From NCBI RefSeq assembly GCF_036785885.1, contig NC_092316.1, forward strand, positions 48,493,001 to 48,557,000: 64,000 bases of DNA, written 5' to 3'. Positions within the stretch are counted from its first letter, which is position 1; each line of letters starts with the position of its first letter. Source of the stretch: Coffea arabica. Lineage: Eukaryota; Streptophyta; Magnoliopsida; Gentianales; Rubiaceae. The notes beneath the pieces are model-generated. The model made no database searches, was not told the origin of the DNA, and saw only the letters and a list, made by a program, of their open reading frames with translations. The translations under genes were made by a program, and so were the position numbers. Of the stretch, positions 47,416 through 59,240 are shown piece after piece.

Positions 47416-49044
47416 ATGGATGTTGGACTTTGACCAAGAAAGAAATAGATGCAAAGTCAAAATATTATTATTAACTGGGGCTTCAGGCACCATGTGAGAT
47501 AGTTCTCTCACTCTCCGGGATTTGGTCTGGCGGTTGAGGTTGCTGAAGATGGAGTTTTAGGTCCCTGGTTCGAACTTTGCTGCCAGCCAGTTGTGGAGGG
47601 TGGGGAATAGTCTGCGGGGTCTACTCCCTGCGGGACACCCCTAAAAAAAAAAAGATAGTTCTCTCGCATAATTGTGTTGTCATTTGGTAAACCTTTCTTA
47701 CAGGGGATAACAAAACTACCAAAAATTAATGACCACTTCAACATAGACAACCAAATAACAATCTGAATAAAAATCATATACCGTTATAGATTGACCGTCC
47801 ATACGTCGTTTCTAGTTTCAGCTTTTGCACAAGTATAATAATTTAATGAGTAAATATTATATACACTGACGGTGTATATACTATTATGGTTAGATATATG
47901 ATTCATATGCAAAATTTAAATTTCAAATTCAAATTTTGGATTTTGTGTTATACATCTAATGGTGAAAGTGTATATACTATCAGTGTATAAAAGATTAATC
48001 CTAAACTATCCAACTTGTTCACTCTAAGAAAGCGCAACTAAATAATATATCATGAAACATGCATCTAGTGAGCCATATATTATTCATTCTAAGACATAAC
48101 TAATTATGATTCCACAATCAAAACCAACCTCAAATGATCTCGATGAATTCTCTGTCAAGTGAAGTGAACTAGCAACATTGTGATTGATTCCTAGGGTTGC
48201 TTCGGCTAGCTAGAGGATTGAAAAGGGTGGAGAGAATTAATATGCTAATGTTAAATGAGAAGATGATGCAAAATATATAAATTGAATTTTAAATTCAAAT
48301 TATATATAATTGTCGTCCATCCAAAAGAAAAGAATACTTGCCAAAAGAAAAGAAAATGACGAAGGAAAGGAAAGGTCGCTTTGTGGTTCTGATGGGGTAT
48401 CACGATATGGAATGAAGATAAAGTTTTAAGGGCAATTTTGGAATCCAAATATAAAAAGAGAGTTACCTTGGAGTGCCTAAAACTAAAAATAGAATGATAA
48501 TATTATTGTCATTTGCCTTCAAATTTCTCTCATATGTGAAAAATGCAAAACAAATACAAATACAAGAGAGATAATTGCACAAACCATCCATAATCTGAAG
48601 AAACATGATCTAAAATTTCATTACTTGTATATTGCACCACTTGCTACATCACCCATTATTGTCTTCTATTTGATTTTGGTCAATAATCTATACCAACTAT
48701 GATAAATCAAGTACTCCATGACCACATCCATTTAACCCAAATAAGTACATTTATTCTTGATAATATAAGCTCGAGGTTCCAAATCGAGCTTTCTAATCCC
48801 TCTAGGTTTTTTAATGCCAAAATTGTTATCACATAATACATATATATCTGCAGAAGACATAATCTGGATGGTACAAAGTGGAAATTATACATATCTTGTT
48901 TCATATTTTTCATCATTGAATCAGATGAATGCAGACAGTCACCGTAAACAGCAGAATGAGCAGCCTGAACCACAACTAAAAACTTGAGATCCCCGTCTAA
49001 TATATTGCCTGCCTCATTGTCATCCTAGACCAATAATCAATTAG
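47416..49044. repeat. Segmental duplication, right copy
   Basis: Partner of 1-1630. Beyond the point where the left copy meets the Harbinger end, this copy continues into ordinary sequence (…TCATTTAGGACTCTC). It therefore shows the uninterrupted site. It also has a 13-bp stretch near 49032 that is missing from the left copy. Confidence 0.9.
47512..47653 (+). mobile_element. tRNA-derived SINE (duplicate of 97-236)
   Basis: Same SINE with the GGTTCGAAC B box. The left target repeat has one change (GATAGTTCTCTCAC at 47498-47511) relative to the right (GATAGTTCTCTCGC at 47654-47667). The A tail is longer than in the first copy. Confidence 0.85.
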
Positions 49045-49299
49045 CCTATCATTTAGGACTCTCTTGCAGACACAGGATGACAAGATATCAATAATCGAAG
49101 CGAAACAAATAATAAACTAAGTGAATTTACTTTTTTTTTTCAATTCAAAATTTACCCTTATTTTCAAATGGTAAGATTGAAAAAATATGTGTTAAATTTG
49201 AAATGGTAACTCTTATTTTGGTACATTAATAAAGCAGAAATGGTAACATTTATTTGATTTCAGTGGAAGGAGAGCAGATGGGCAATCATTTATCTAAAT

Positions 49300-49911
49300 T
49301 ATAGCTGTCAAACAAATCCATTTAACTAAATTTACCCATATCCGTCCATGAATAGATGGGTATAGGTATCTTAAATTTTTTCATATAGGTATAAATGGGT
49401 TACCCAATAATATCCATTTATTAAATGCGTATTATTAGGTAACCCATCAAATCCAATTAACCCATTTAGAATTGTCTTCCCCCAAACCATCTCTCTTTCC
49501 CCACCCATTTGCTAGCTATTCAAAATTTTTGGATTAAGTTTTTATGTTAATTTTATAGTATTTAGTTCAAATTTTTATATTCCTATTGTTTAATTACTAA
49601 ATAGTATGTAATTTTGCGACTTAGAGTGCAGATGGGAAAACAATTGATAATTAGATTTATTGAGCATTATAAATAAATATTTAAAACTAATGATGGGGAC
49701 AAATGGTGGTATAAATTGATAACTTAGTTTAAAAATGAATATATTACAAAAAGTTAAAAATAAATGGATTATAAATGGGTAATTGGATTACCCAATTCAT
49801 TTTTTGACTTACTCATCTAATTAAATGGGTATAAATGAATTGACTCACTTATATCCATTACCCATTTTACCCAACCCAAACCCGTCCAAATCACCCATTT
49901 TGACACCTCTA
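49300..49911. mobile_element. hAT-type MITE 1, 612 bp
   Basis: Exact 8-bp target duplication ATCTAAAT at 49292-49299 and 49912-49919. The ends TATAGCTGTCAAAC and TTTTGACACCTCTA are inverted relatives. The interior is made of many (T/A)ACCCATTTA / AAATGGGTA repeats in both orientations. No ORF. Confidence 0.88.
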
Positions 49912-49919
49912 ATCTAAAT

Positions 49920-50347
49920 GATATATTTTGTCAATATATATGAGGAAGAATGAATGTAGAAAGTGGAAAATTAAAATCTCCGGAAGAATGTAGTGTGTAT
50001 GGGTTTAAATGCATTGGTATATTGTGTTGTCATGCCTGATATGAAATTGCCACCTTTGCTCTTCTCAATTCGAGAAACAATCCATTGAAGTTTTCGAACC
50101 AAATCCTGAAAAATACGATCTGTAGACATGCAAATGTAAGAGCAATTGTTTATCGTCTCAATGTTGAATATTTTTTTGTCCTTCGAGGAAACAGAAAAAT
50201 CACTAGCAAATATATTTATTTCCTCAATACTTCCTTTGGGCCCGAAATTGCTGCAGAATTGCTCACAACGTCCATAACATTAGTCAACTTTCTTTCGGTT
50301 TTGGGCCTATTAGTAATTTCCTGATTTTCCCTCTCTGAATATCAGAA
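49920..50347. other. Upstream region of the membrane-protein gene
   Basis: Probable promoter and 5' UTR of the gene starting at 50348. No clear TATA box can be singled out. Confidence 0.35.
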
Positions 50348-51226
50348 ATGATGGCCGGGGATTCTTCCGTCTCTGATGCAACACAAGGAAACGAAGATGA
50401 ATTGTTGAAACCCAAATCTAAGAATTTGTCAACAAGTCTACGGTTCAAATGGGAAGAAGAGGCCAATCGCCAGGGAAGCTGGTCGATGGTACTAATCAAG
50501 GAAAACCACCAAGAGGATCCCCGTTCCCTCATTTTCCCTCCGAGCCACCACGAAAACCTGCACGTTGTCGGAAAATCATTGACCCCATCGAATTCTACTT
50601 CCTCTCCGTTATTGCCATCGTCGACTTCAGCGTCGGATTTGTCATCTGAAGTAAATAACGATTCCAATGATGGTGATGATGATTCATCGTCGACGACTTT
50701 GTTCTCGCCGTCGGATTCGAATCGTCCGTCGGGCCCAGTTTCAGATTCCCCGGTGCCAACACCGAGGTTGAGGAGAAGGGATGCGGGTGACGTGCCGAGC
50801 TGGGTGAATGTTGGATTGGAGGTGTTTTATTCTAAGATCAGAGGTGTAGTTGGGACGTTTCGTTTTCCGGTGAAGGTACCGGCATTTACGGTGGCGGCGA
50901 TGGTGGTGGGAATTTTATACTTTGGTTGGCGGAGAAGGCGGAGGAGCATAAAGCAACGGGATAGGGATCGTTTGGTTCGAATTATTAGAGAAAAAGATGA
51001 GGTTTGTTTCTTTTTGCTGGTAAAGTGTTTGATAAAATGCCTATAAGAATTTTAAGCTGCATTTCCCATTTGAAAATTTGTTATATCTTTTTTTTTTTTT
51101 TGATGGATTTGTTTTTCTATCTTTTGGTGGCAGAGAATTGATCAATTATTGAATCAGATAGCTCGGATGAATAATGTGTTGTTGGCGCTTCATAGAGTTC
51201 CTGCTGCATCCAATCATCCCTCATAG
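50348..51226 (+). CDS. Small single-pass membrane protein of unknown function, 2 exons
   Basis: Exons 50348-51001 and 51134-51226 (GT-AG) give 248 residues. Residues 1-150 are hydrophilic and low-complexity (Ser/Asp/Asn-rich, then PVPTPRLRRRD). A conserved-looking SWVNVGLEVFYSKIRG stretch precedes one transmembrane segment (about 178-194, PAFTVAAMVVGILYFGW). It is followed by the strongly basic RRRRRSIKQRDRDR and a C-terminal helix ending in ALHRVPAASNHPS. The basic block next to the membrane suggests a cytosolic C-terminus. I do not recognise a named family, but composition and splicing look like a real plant gene. An ATG at 50351 could serve equally well. Confidence 0.75.
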
Positions 51227-54024
51227 GGGTGTCTGTTTGGACTGTGAAGAAGAATGGGGTCTATTCACAGGTCTTAAGTCTAATCTAGTTTAGCATGAGG
51301 AAGGTTAGAAGAATTGGAAACCAATTTTTTGTTTGATTTCATGTGTCTGGAATTTAATGCTAGTGAAGTAAGTTTGGTTTTACTAGTTTTGTTTCCCAAT
51401 GAAATGAGATAGTAACTTGACCGATTTCTCTGTCCCAAAATGATATGCCATTCTTGCCATAATTTGAGCATGCAACATGATCAAAAGAATAGACCGTTCT
51501 GCCGTAATGTAAGAATGACTGGAAAGTCTAGAGTTTATGATACTGATACAAAGCGAGGGGATAAATGGAATGAATTACTAGAACATATGAATATGATACC
51601 AAATCACTAATCAATGTGACCTCAACGACAATTAACTTCTTCATACATGCAAAGCTATATTCGAGTGCTACGAGTGAATAATTTGATGCTTCTCTTCACC
51701 TAAATGCATACTTTCAACCTTCTTTTTTGTTTATAAAAATGGATGCTGCTTCTGCAATTCCAAAGAGCAGAGAGCTGCAGTGGTGTCTTTTTCTAAAGGA
51801 GAGCATATGTCCTCATGATTGCATCATTGGTTTGGCTAACAATTGGAGCAACAACCAGTGCTGTCTTTCCAGTTGCCTCGATGCCCAAAAATTTGTCATC
51901 ATCCTGTAGATGCTACCAGCTCCAAAAGTAGCTTTAGAAAAATTAACAACAAAATTGACACTTTTCATCACCTTAGAACAATCTACACAACAAATGGCAG
52001 CATGTGCCATCACTGAAATGTAAAGATAATCTTTTGGTGATGCTTAAATTTGATGGTCGGCCTAAACAAAGTTGAATTTTCCATTCCTTCATCTTCAGTA
52101 CAAAATCATTGAATGATCAAATATGAAACATAGTAGCCAACAAAAGAAGAACGTCAAAGGGGAAAAGGAGGATACATGTATCGATCAATTGTTCTTGTGA
52201 ATGATACACCATCTTTGATTTTCTTGCCTAGCAAAGAATTCAATAAAATCCAACGAATTGCAGATCATACAAGTATGCAGCTCAGGGAGGTTAACACCGT
52301 CAGCTATACTGCTTGAGACCCTCTGGACAATCCTACCCGTTTAAATACTTTCATTGTAGTTTTTCCAACTAAGGTTGTCTTAATACAGCTCGGAAAGGTC
52401 TACTCTATCTTTCACGGAAATGGATAAAAACTAAAAAGATAAAATCTTCGTTTTCGGATCTTGGAAGTTCAAAAGGGGAAATTTCTATCACCAGTCTTTT
52501 GGCTTTACAAAAACAGTGTAATAAGCACAATTCCGCCAGCATGTCGCATCATGACATCCATTCCATGATCCCCATACAAGTATAGCATCTTCAACCTGCT
52601 CCTCTTTTAGAGTGACACAGACACACTGCAAAAAGTGACAGATGCCATCAAGATTTAGAGCAAATTAAAAAGCTGCTATGCAATGCAAACATACATATCC
52701 AATTCCCACTAAAAAATAGTCAGTCAAGTGCAAAGAGATCGAGAAAAGGAATGGGGAAGGGATGAAGCTCCAGTGAATGCGCCAATGAAAATAGAACCAC
52801 TTATCAAGTATCTGGTTGAAGAAATTGTTGCAGTAAAGACACTTCTGAAACTAAAATAAAAAGCCAAGAAAGAAGAATAAGGTACATCCCATGACAGTTG
52901 CCATAATTGCGGTTGTACATTACAAGAAATCATATCTAAACCCACATGAAATAGCACATGTAAGTTTAGACTTGGCGCTCAAGGTAACTAGCATAATGAA
53001 CTCCAATACTCACAAATCTTATTCCTTACAATCCTGTCAAATTCCACAATTTTTTACACCAATTATTATCTGGACAAAGAAACTAACAACTAAAGAACAA
53101 TTTACATTGGAATGAGTAGTACTCATAAAAATGTTACATGCCTATATGCTAGATGATTACTAATAAGATTAGAATTACTATGTAAGACCAGGATCCTCAC
53201 ACATAGAAGGTAAAACAACAATCAGACAATATAATAAGCTAATCTGCAATTCATTGCTACTCGAGACAAAGGACCATACAGGCTGAACAACAAACAAGGA
53301 AGCCAATCTACGACTGCAACTAAATATATAACATATCTAGATGATGCTTTCATTTATTGGAAAATCTGCCCATGAAATTGAAGCTAAAATATATCATGCT
53401 ATTCATATAAATGAAAATCATTTCAATAATTTGACATCTACAGGATAAATTCATTTTTGCTTCAGGGCTGCTCTTTCTTTGTTAAAATCAGACTTCTCAT
53501 CTTCTCAAGGAGGAAGTTGGAGAAACCATTCATCCCACAAAAAATAGCATAAGAAGATGGTAACCTTTCAAAGACATAAGATCCAAAGGTTTCAAGTGTT
53601 ATCTACATACTATACTTCATCTCATTCACTGTTTTCTATTGTTTGTCTTAGCATCCAGTTACCAAACTTGCCACGTTACAAGCCCTCAGACTGAAACAAT
53701 CAACGAATCATCTCTGACCAAACAAACAAGATATACAAAGTTTTGCATCACTAGTTAGTGAAAATCACCAGAAATACATCATAGCAATTCAAGGAATTTC
53801 GCTTTGCCAATTCAACAGCATAATCAATAGCTCTAAATACTGAAACATCATTAAAAAGCTAACTAAGAAACAATGACCTTTAGAAGATTAAAGAAACAAG
53901 CATCCAATGGAGAGACAAAATAGAATCAGCTTTATTTCCAACTGTAATTGAACTAAGAAGCCAGGATCGACGCCAAAACTACATACCTATAAATTCTTCC
54001 AGATGGAACACACTAGCCCTGGGA
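51227..54024. other. Intergenic region between two genes, with one exon-like stretch
   Basis: Expected to hold the 3' UTR of the membrane-protein gene and of the xylosyltransferase. On the minus strand, 52628 down to about 52490 has an acceptor (TTTTTTGCAG) followed by some 45 open codons (…KEEQVEDAILVWGSWNG…). A good donor (ATAG then GTATGT) lies shortly after the xylosyltransferase stop at about 53984. These could be a spliced 3' UTR or a separate small gene. Nothing else recognised. Confidence 0.35.
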
Positions 54025-55422
54025 TCAACTGCTATGCTGCCTTGAATGTCGGATATCAAACTGATCTACGGACACCAGTGGAATAGAAGTTTCATTTCTG
54101 ATCCTCTTAATATTAGGGCTCACCAAGCCCCTATGCTTAAAACCATATAGCTTCAAAACTTGATTATCTGCAAAATTGAAAGCCCTCTCCATACTTTTCA
54201 AACACCGCTCAGCTGGATAGTCCCCATAGCTCCCACAAGGCTTACACCCGACAAAATGTGTAACAAAAGGCCACCTCTCATCTCCCAATCCTGGATGATA
54301 CTTCTCAATCATCTCCTCAAACCGATCCACCAACCCCGCCCAATAACCGTGCAAATAATACGAACTCTCAACAAACACCTTATCCATCAACTGTTTCTTC
54401 TTTGTAATCAACAAGTATATCAAAGCAGACTGATCGTCTGCCTCAAACTTTGGCCTACCCTTCAAATTGGCTGTCAAAATCTTCCCGGCCTCATCACGAA
54501 CATACCCTTTAGGCCCCATTGGTGCCCAAGCATCCAACAAATCCAGAGACCACTGACTATTCCTAAGCAAAAAGCTACCCGTATTCAATGCAATCCATGA
54601 CTTCTGCTCAAACAACAAATCCTCGTACCCATGAACAACCAAATTATGCTCACTATACTTAGTAACCGGGATTTCGAACGCCATATCAGTGAACAAAGCA
54701 TCACTATCCATCCACCAAATCCACTCTATCTCAGGATGAGACACCATCAACCTCCTAATCAAAGGCAATTTCGACCAATATCCCGCCATTTCCTTATCAA
54801 ACTGTGCCATATTATACACAATCTCAATCCCATGAATCCTACAATAATCAATTTTATTCTTGACTGCCTTTAACAAATAATGATCCCCAATTGCATTGTC
54901 ACAAGGGTTGGGAGGGGAGCCAGTAACAAGCAAAATCCGAGGCTTACCATTGACAAAATTAGGAAATTCGGGGTTTTTCGACAGCCATACCTTTCTTTGC
55001 TCGTCCCAATTCTTAATCTTCGGTCCCAGCGAATAGGTCCCATTAGAATTATCATCAACAACCACCGCCTCATCATCCACTGTCGAAGTTGGGTCATTCG
55101 GATCAACCGGATCATCGTCTGACCGGATCTCTGCAAGGATCCGGTTAATATCGTCCATCATTTGCTCCTTCTCCGCCTCAGCTTCGGTGGAAACCAAGTT
55201 CCCAAATCCAATGGTGCCACGCAGCACCAAGATTGTCACAAACCCACATAGAATCGTGATCTTTATATTGTTAAAAGTCTTGGAGATCTGCCTCCCGCGT
55301 GGGACTACGGAGGAGGAGTGGCTTCTACCTCCTCCTCCGCCGCCATTCGCGGTGGCAGCGGCTGCTGTCGTAGGAAGCGTCCCTGGTCTTTTCTGAGGTG
55401 TAAAATTGCTCTCTTGGCCCAT
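54025..55422 (-). CDS. XXT5: Xyloglucan 6-xylosyltransferase (GT34), XXT5/XXT3 type
   Basis: Single exon, 465 residues, within the family's usual length. Type II Golgi protein: basic, Gly-rich cytosolic tail, a conserved signal-anchor at about 54-68 (IKITILCGFVTILVL), then a stem and the GT34 catalytic domain. Clear landmarks are GSPPNPCDNAIGDHYLLK, the nucleotide-sugar/metal motif WIWWMDSDALF (DSD at 239-241), LNTGSFLLRN, FEADDQSALIY and HFVGCKPCGSYGDYP. The enzyme transfers xylose from UDP-xylose to the glucan backbone of xyloglucan in the Golgi; XXT5-type members work in complexes with XXT1/XXT2. The N-terminus (MGQESNFTPQKRPGTLP) matches the XXT5 clade rather than XXT1. No break seen. The symbol is by clade, not by proven orthology. 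Confidence 0.93.
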   Translation of the reverse strand: MGQESNFTPQKRPGTLPTTAAAATANGGGGGGRSHSSSVVPRGRQISKTFNNIKITILCGFVTILVLRGTIGFGNLVSTEAEAEKEQMMDDINRILAEIRSDDDPVDPNDPTSTVDDEAVVVDDNSNGTYSLGPKIKNWDEQRKVWLSKNPEFPNFVNGKPRILLVTGSPPNPCDNAIGDHYLLKAVKNKIDYCRIHGIEIVYNMAQFDKEMAGYWSKLPLIRRLMVSHPEIEWIWWMDSDALFTDMAFEIPVTKYSEHNLVVHGYEDLLFEQKSWIALNTGSFLLRNSQWSLDLLDAWAPMGPKGYVRDEAGKILTANLKGRPKFEADDQSALIYLLITKKKQLMDKVFVESSYYLHGYWAGLVDRFEEMIEKYHPGLGDERWPFVTHFVGCKPCGSYGDYPAERCLKSMERAFNFADNQVLKLYGFKHRGLVSPNIKRIRNETSIPLVSVDQFDIRHSRQHSS

Positions 55423-56145
55423 CAGTTAATTTACACCCAACCAAACACACCCTTAGTTGGATTTCTTTCTTTTCCCTTCCAATGAGCTGAAATTTGTTCT
55501 GTTTCTCCCAGAATTTCTTGGGGGTTTAGAGCAGAAGAAGAAGTAGAGGAGGTGCTGGCCTGGAGCTGGCCGGCTGCTGGTGGTTTCTTGGAGTTAACTA
55601 TTACTGTGTGACTGCGTGTTTTTTTTTTCCTTTTTTTTTTCTTTTTTTGGGAGCACCGACGCTGATTGATTGAATCTGAGGAATTTTATGTAATTGTTTT
55701 TTTTTTTTTGTCGAAATTATGTATTTGTAGAATTTGCTTGATTTGGTGGATTTGTTTTAAATTAATGATAAATGATTAAGTAATCGCAGGTCACCCGCAG
55801 GTGAAAGTGGGGAAATTAAGGAACAAAGGTCCGGCTGTTTTAGGGCTGGATTTTACGCGTTAATGTGAAGCCGAGTTTAGTAAGTGGGTTTCGTCAATTG
55901 TCATGTGGGGTGAGTTTACAGTTGTTTTATTCTTGGTTAATTACAATTTGCGCCCCTGAAGTGTCATTGAATGTCAGGTTGCACCATTAAACATTTGATT
56001 GTAGTAGTTTTAAGTGCACCGTACTATCAATTCGTTGCACATTGTTGAGGTAAATTCAAATATATAAATTTTAGAACATAACTGTTCAAATGCATACGTT
56101 TTAAGGGAGAGAGGGGGGGGGGGGGGGTTAATTCCATACCCTTCT
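55423..56145. other. Xylosyltransferase upstream region
   Basis: Presumed 5' UTR and promoter on the minus strand, with T runs at about 55620-55650 and 55697-55710. A G run of about 15 lies at 56111-56127. No other feature. Confidence 0.35.
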
Positions 56146-56149
56146 CTTC

Positions 56150-56330
56150 TAAATCCATATCTTGCGTAAGTTTCAGATTAAATCTTGTATATACTATCTG
56201 AATATATACTATTACACTTGAATGCAAAATACATATGTAAAATTTGAATTTAATATTCAAATTTAAATTAGTTATAATGCATCTAGTGGTGATAATATAT
56301 ACACTATCAAATGTAAAAAAGATTAATCCT
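56150..56330. mobile_element. Diverged relative of the TATACACTG MITE
   Basis: Shares order and motifs with 435-590 (AAAATTTGAATTT, 'gcatctagtggtga', ATATACACTATCA, 'gattaatccta') but with many differences, so it is an independent, older insertion. Confidence 0.5.
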
Positions 56331-56879
56331 AGGTTTTAATAGTAAAAATACGAGTCCCCAATGCTAATAATAGAAGTGTAGATTTAGAATGGATGTATAA
56401 TTTTTAATAATAATTTTTGAATTGAAAGACTTTAGTGACCCTAAATAAACAAGAGAATTTTGTCAACTAATGCAAATTAAGACTATAAAAGTCAATGGTA
56501 ACAAGAAATTATTAATTTTAATTGAATTAAACACTGTGTCACGAATAAGAGAGTCCATCTACCCCAATTTTAGGGTATTTTAGGAGTATAAATTTTTATG
56601 CATGGTAAAGTATCTTTGTGTCAACTTAAAATTTAACCATTACAAGTACAATACTCAGCTAGGGTTTGTGTTTTTCATTGGATTAATAATTTTTGGGTCA
56701 CATCTAAATTCAAATGCATTTCTTCATATGTTAAACAGACGCGCAAGTATTAGTATTATAAATTAAGAATTGTCTTACATATGCACACTCGCTTCTCTAG
56801 ATGGGTATTTAATTTTGGGTCTTTTTGTTTTGGTACTTTTGTTGGTTGCATTAATTAGAGTAATAATGGAATGTTACAA

Positions 56880-57075
56880 ACATAGTTATTAAACCCGGCC
56901 CGGCCCGGCAGTCGAACCGGTCAAACCGGTGGACCAATCATTGGACCGGGCCGGGTTTGGAATCAGATCGTTTGTGCAAAGAGACCGTTGACTTTGTCAA
57001 CGACCCGGCGGTCGAACCGGGTTAAACCGGAAACCCGGCCGGTTTTGGCCGGTTTTGTCACTAACCGGATTTTGT
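56880..57075. repeat. GC-rich inverted-repeat fragment (CCGGCCCGG / AACCGG)
   Basis: Dense repeats of AAACCCGG, GTCGAACCGG and CCGGGTTT in both orientations, in an otherwise AT-rich setting. It looks like one end of a MITE or similar non-coding element; I could not define both termini. Confidence 0.4.
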
Positions 57076-57351
57076 GGAAAAATAATACATTTATACTAAC
57101 ATAAATTATTGATTAATTATACTAATACATTTATACTAAATTATTAATTATATTTTTGTTCTTTTATGCTTAACAAATTTCCATTAGGTGGAGCAGGACG
57201 AGCCGGAGGAGTGCGTGACAGGGCAAGGCCGGGGTGGGGAGAATGTTTGGGCAAACAGCAGTGGGGCCTGGGGAATACCTTCGCCTTGTTGCTATTCCTA
57301 AACCAAGGTCCCCCCCCCTTGCTTTTATTTTATGTTCAATAAAGTCTCTCC

Positions 57352-57460
57352 TAGGGCTGCAAACGAATCGAGTCTCTCGCGAGCGGCTCGAGTCAAGCTC
57401 GAGTCGAAATCGAGCTCGAATTCGAGCTCAAAATATTAATCTCGTTAGCTCGCGTGCTCA

Positions 57461-57492
<32 letters not shown>

Positions 57493-57842
57493 ATATTTTG
57501 TATTTTTTTTTATTTTAAGTATATATATATTTTTATTTTAAGTATATATATATTTTTATTTTAAGTATATATATATTTTTTATTTTCTTATTTTAATAGT
57601 AAAATTACATATATATCCTTAATATTTTATTATTTATTAAGAAAAAAAATATTATTTTATTTATTTTTTAAAAAATAAAATAATTATTTTTTATTTTTTT
57701 TCGAGCTTCGATTCGAGTCGAGCTCGAGCTTTAAATTGCCGGCTCGCCGAGATCGAGCTCGAGTTCGAATTTGGTAAAATTTAGTCGAGACTCGGCTCGA
57801 TTAATCCAAAACTCGACTCGACTCGGCTCGTTTGCAGCTCTA
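57352..57842. mobile_element. hAT-type MITE 2, 491 bp
   Basis: Exact 8-bp duplication GTCTCTCC at 57344-57351 and 57843-57850. Ends TAGGGCTGCAAACGA and CGTTTGCAGCTCTA are inverted. The interior has many TCGAGCTCGA-type palindromes near each end. Its AT-rich centre holds a 23-bp tandem repeat (about 57515-57590) and a (TA)n run. Confidence 0.88.
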
Positions 57843-57850
57843 GTCTCTCC

Positions 57851-58211
57851 TAAAATATCTCATAAGAATTTTCTGTCTTCTAGTTCTTATTCATGCAAGT
57901 TTTTTCCTCTCCTAAAATTTTCTAACTTTCTTCTTTCCTAAGATACCTTAGTCAGAGTTTTTGTTTAATTTTTGTTGTTTCTTTATTAGATTTAATAGTT
58001 TTGCAAATCTATATATCAGATGAATTTCTTGGGTTATTTCATCAGATCGTAGTATCATCTTTAGTTTGAATCTACTTTATTTACTTCGTTGGAGTTTTAC
58101 AGAGTAATCTTTATCATTTTCTAGATCTATTAAATCTAGTGATTTTCTATATTAGTTTTAACTGTGACACGTTCAATGTACCTTTTGACATTAATCTGAA
58201 CTTCATGAAAT

Positions 58212-58245
<34 letters not shown>

Positions 58246-59240
58246 CAGAAAAAAAGGAGTGAAATTCTAGCTAGCTCAAGGAATCCATAGGACAATCTTG
58301 GAACGACTATAGAGAAGTGTTTGCAACGATGGCAAACGTCAAGGAAAACCTGAGTAATTTACTCCAATTAATCAAGTCTTTGGACATTTGGAACGTCAAT
58401 ATGTTCATCTCTTTTGTAACATGAAAAGTGAAAGGCATTTAATGATAAAATAATTTATGATTAAGCAATCGTCCAAAAGTTATTTTTTCAAAAAAGAATG
58501 CATTGCAACAGCAACCTTTTTTTCTTGTTCTCCTGATAACAACTTGAGATAGGTGCAAGCCACTTTTTTTAAAAAATTTATTAACAATTATAAATTTGAA
58601 ATTTTGATTTCAATGGAGGAAAGTTCTTCAAATTTTTTAAGCTTCAACTGACGGAGTTTTTCCCTAACTACGTTTCTTTTTCATAATTTTCTAAAGTATG
58701 AACGAAAGTTCTTTAGTTCCGTTTAAATCTCTCAACAGATTAGATAGATTCATCTCCATCTCGTTTCCTCTAATTTAGGACCATTTGTTACAATGTTGCA
58801 TTGCTTTCTCTCTCAGGAAAAAAAAAAGTTCCAACTAGTTGTGCTTAAAAATTAAAAAAGAGGAAAAGACTATTCACCTGGCTACAGCGGCTAAGATGTT
58901 GAACCGTCTACCCGATTAGGACTTGCGAGGGGACAGTAGATCGTGCAAGAAACGTCGTTTACGATTCATGAATCACATGATAGGCTTATTTTAGGAATCT
59001 GCCGGCTAAGGGGTATGAATCTCGACAGATTCTTGACCAACGCCGTTGAGATTCAAACTCGTGTCGTGCGTGCTCAGCACCAAGTACTTAGCAATGAACG
59101 GGAACTATCACAAATCGGCTGATGCTAAACCTTTTCTTTTTATAGTGGAAGTTTAGCAAAAGGAAGATTAACGCATTACAAAATTAGTGCAAGCCATGAA
59201 CAACCAAGGATGAATTCTTGATCTAGTGTGTTGAGATGCC
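57851..59240. other. Intergenic, AT-rich
   Basis: (TA)n at about 58206-58241. 58880-59110 is distinctly less AT-rich and looks like the remnant of some element, but I do not recognise it. Confidence 0.35.

Noticed and set aside
54160-55396. Plus-strand frames of up to 146 codons opposite the xylosyltransferase
   Set aside because: They are antisense to a strongly conserved, intact coding sequence.
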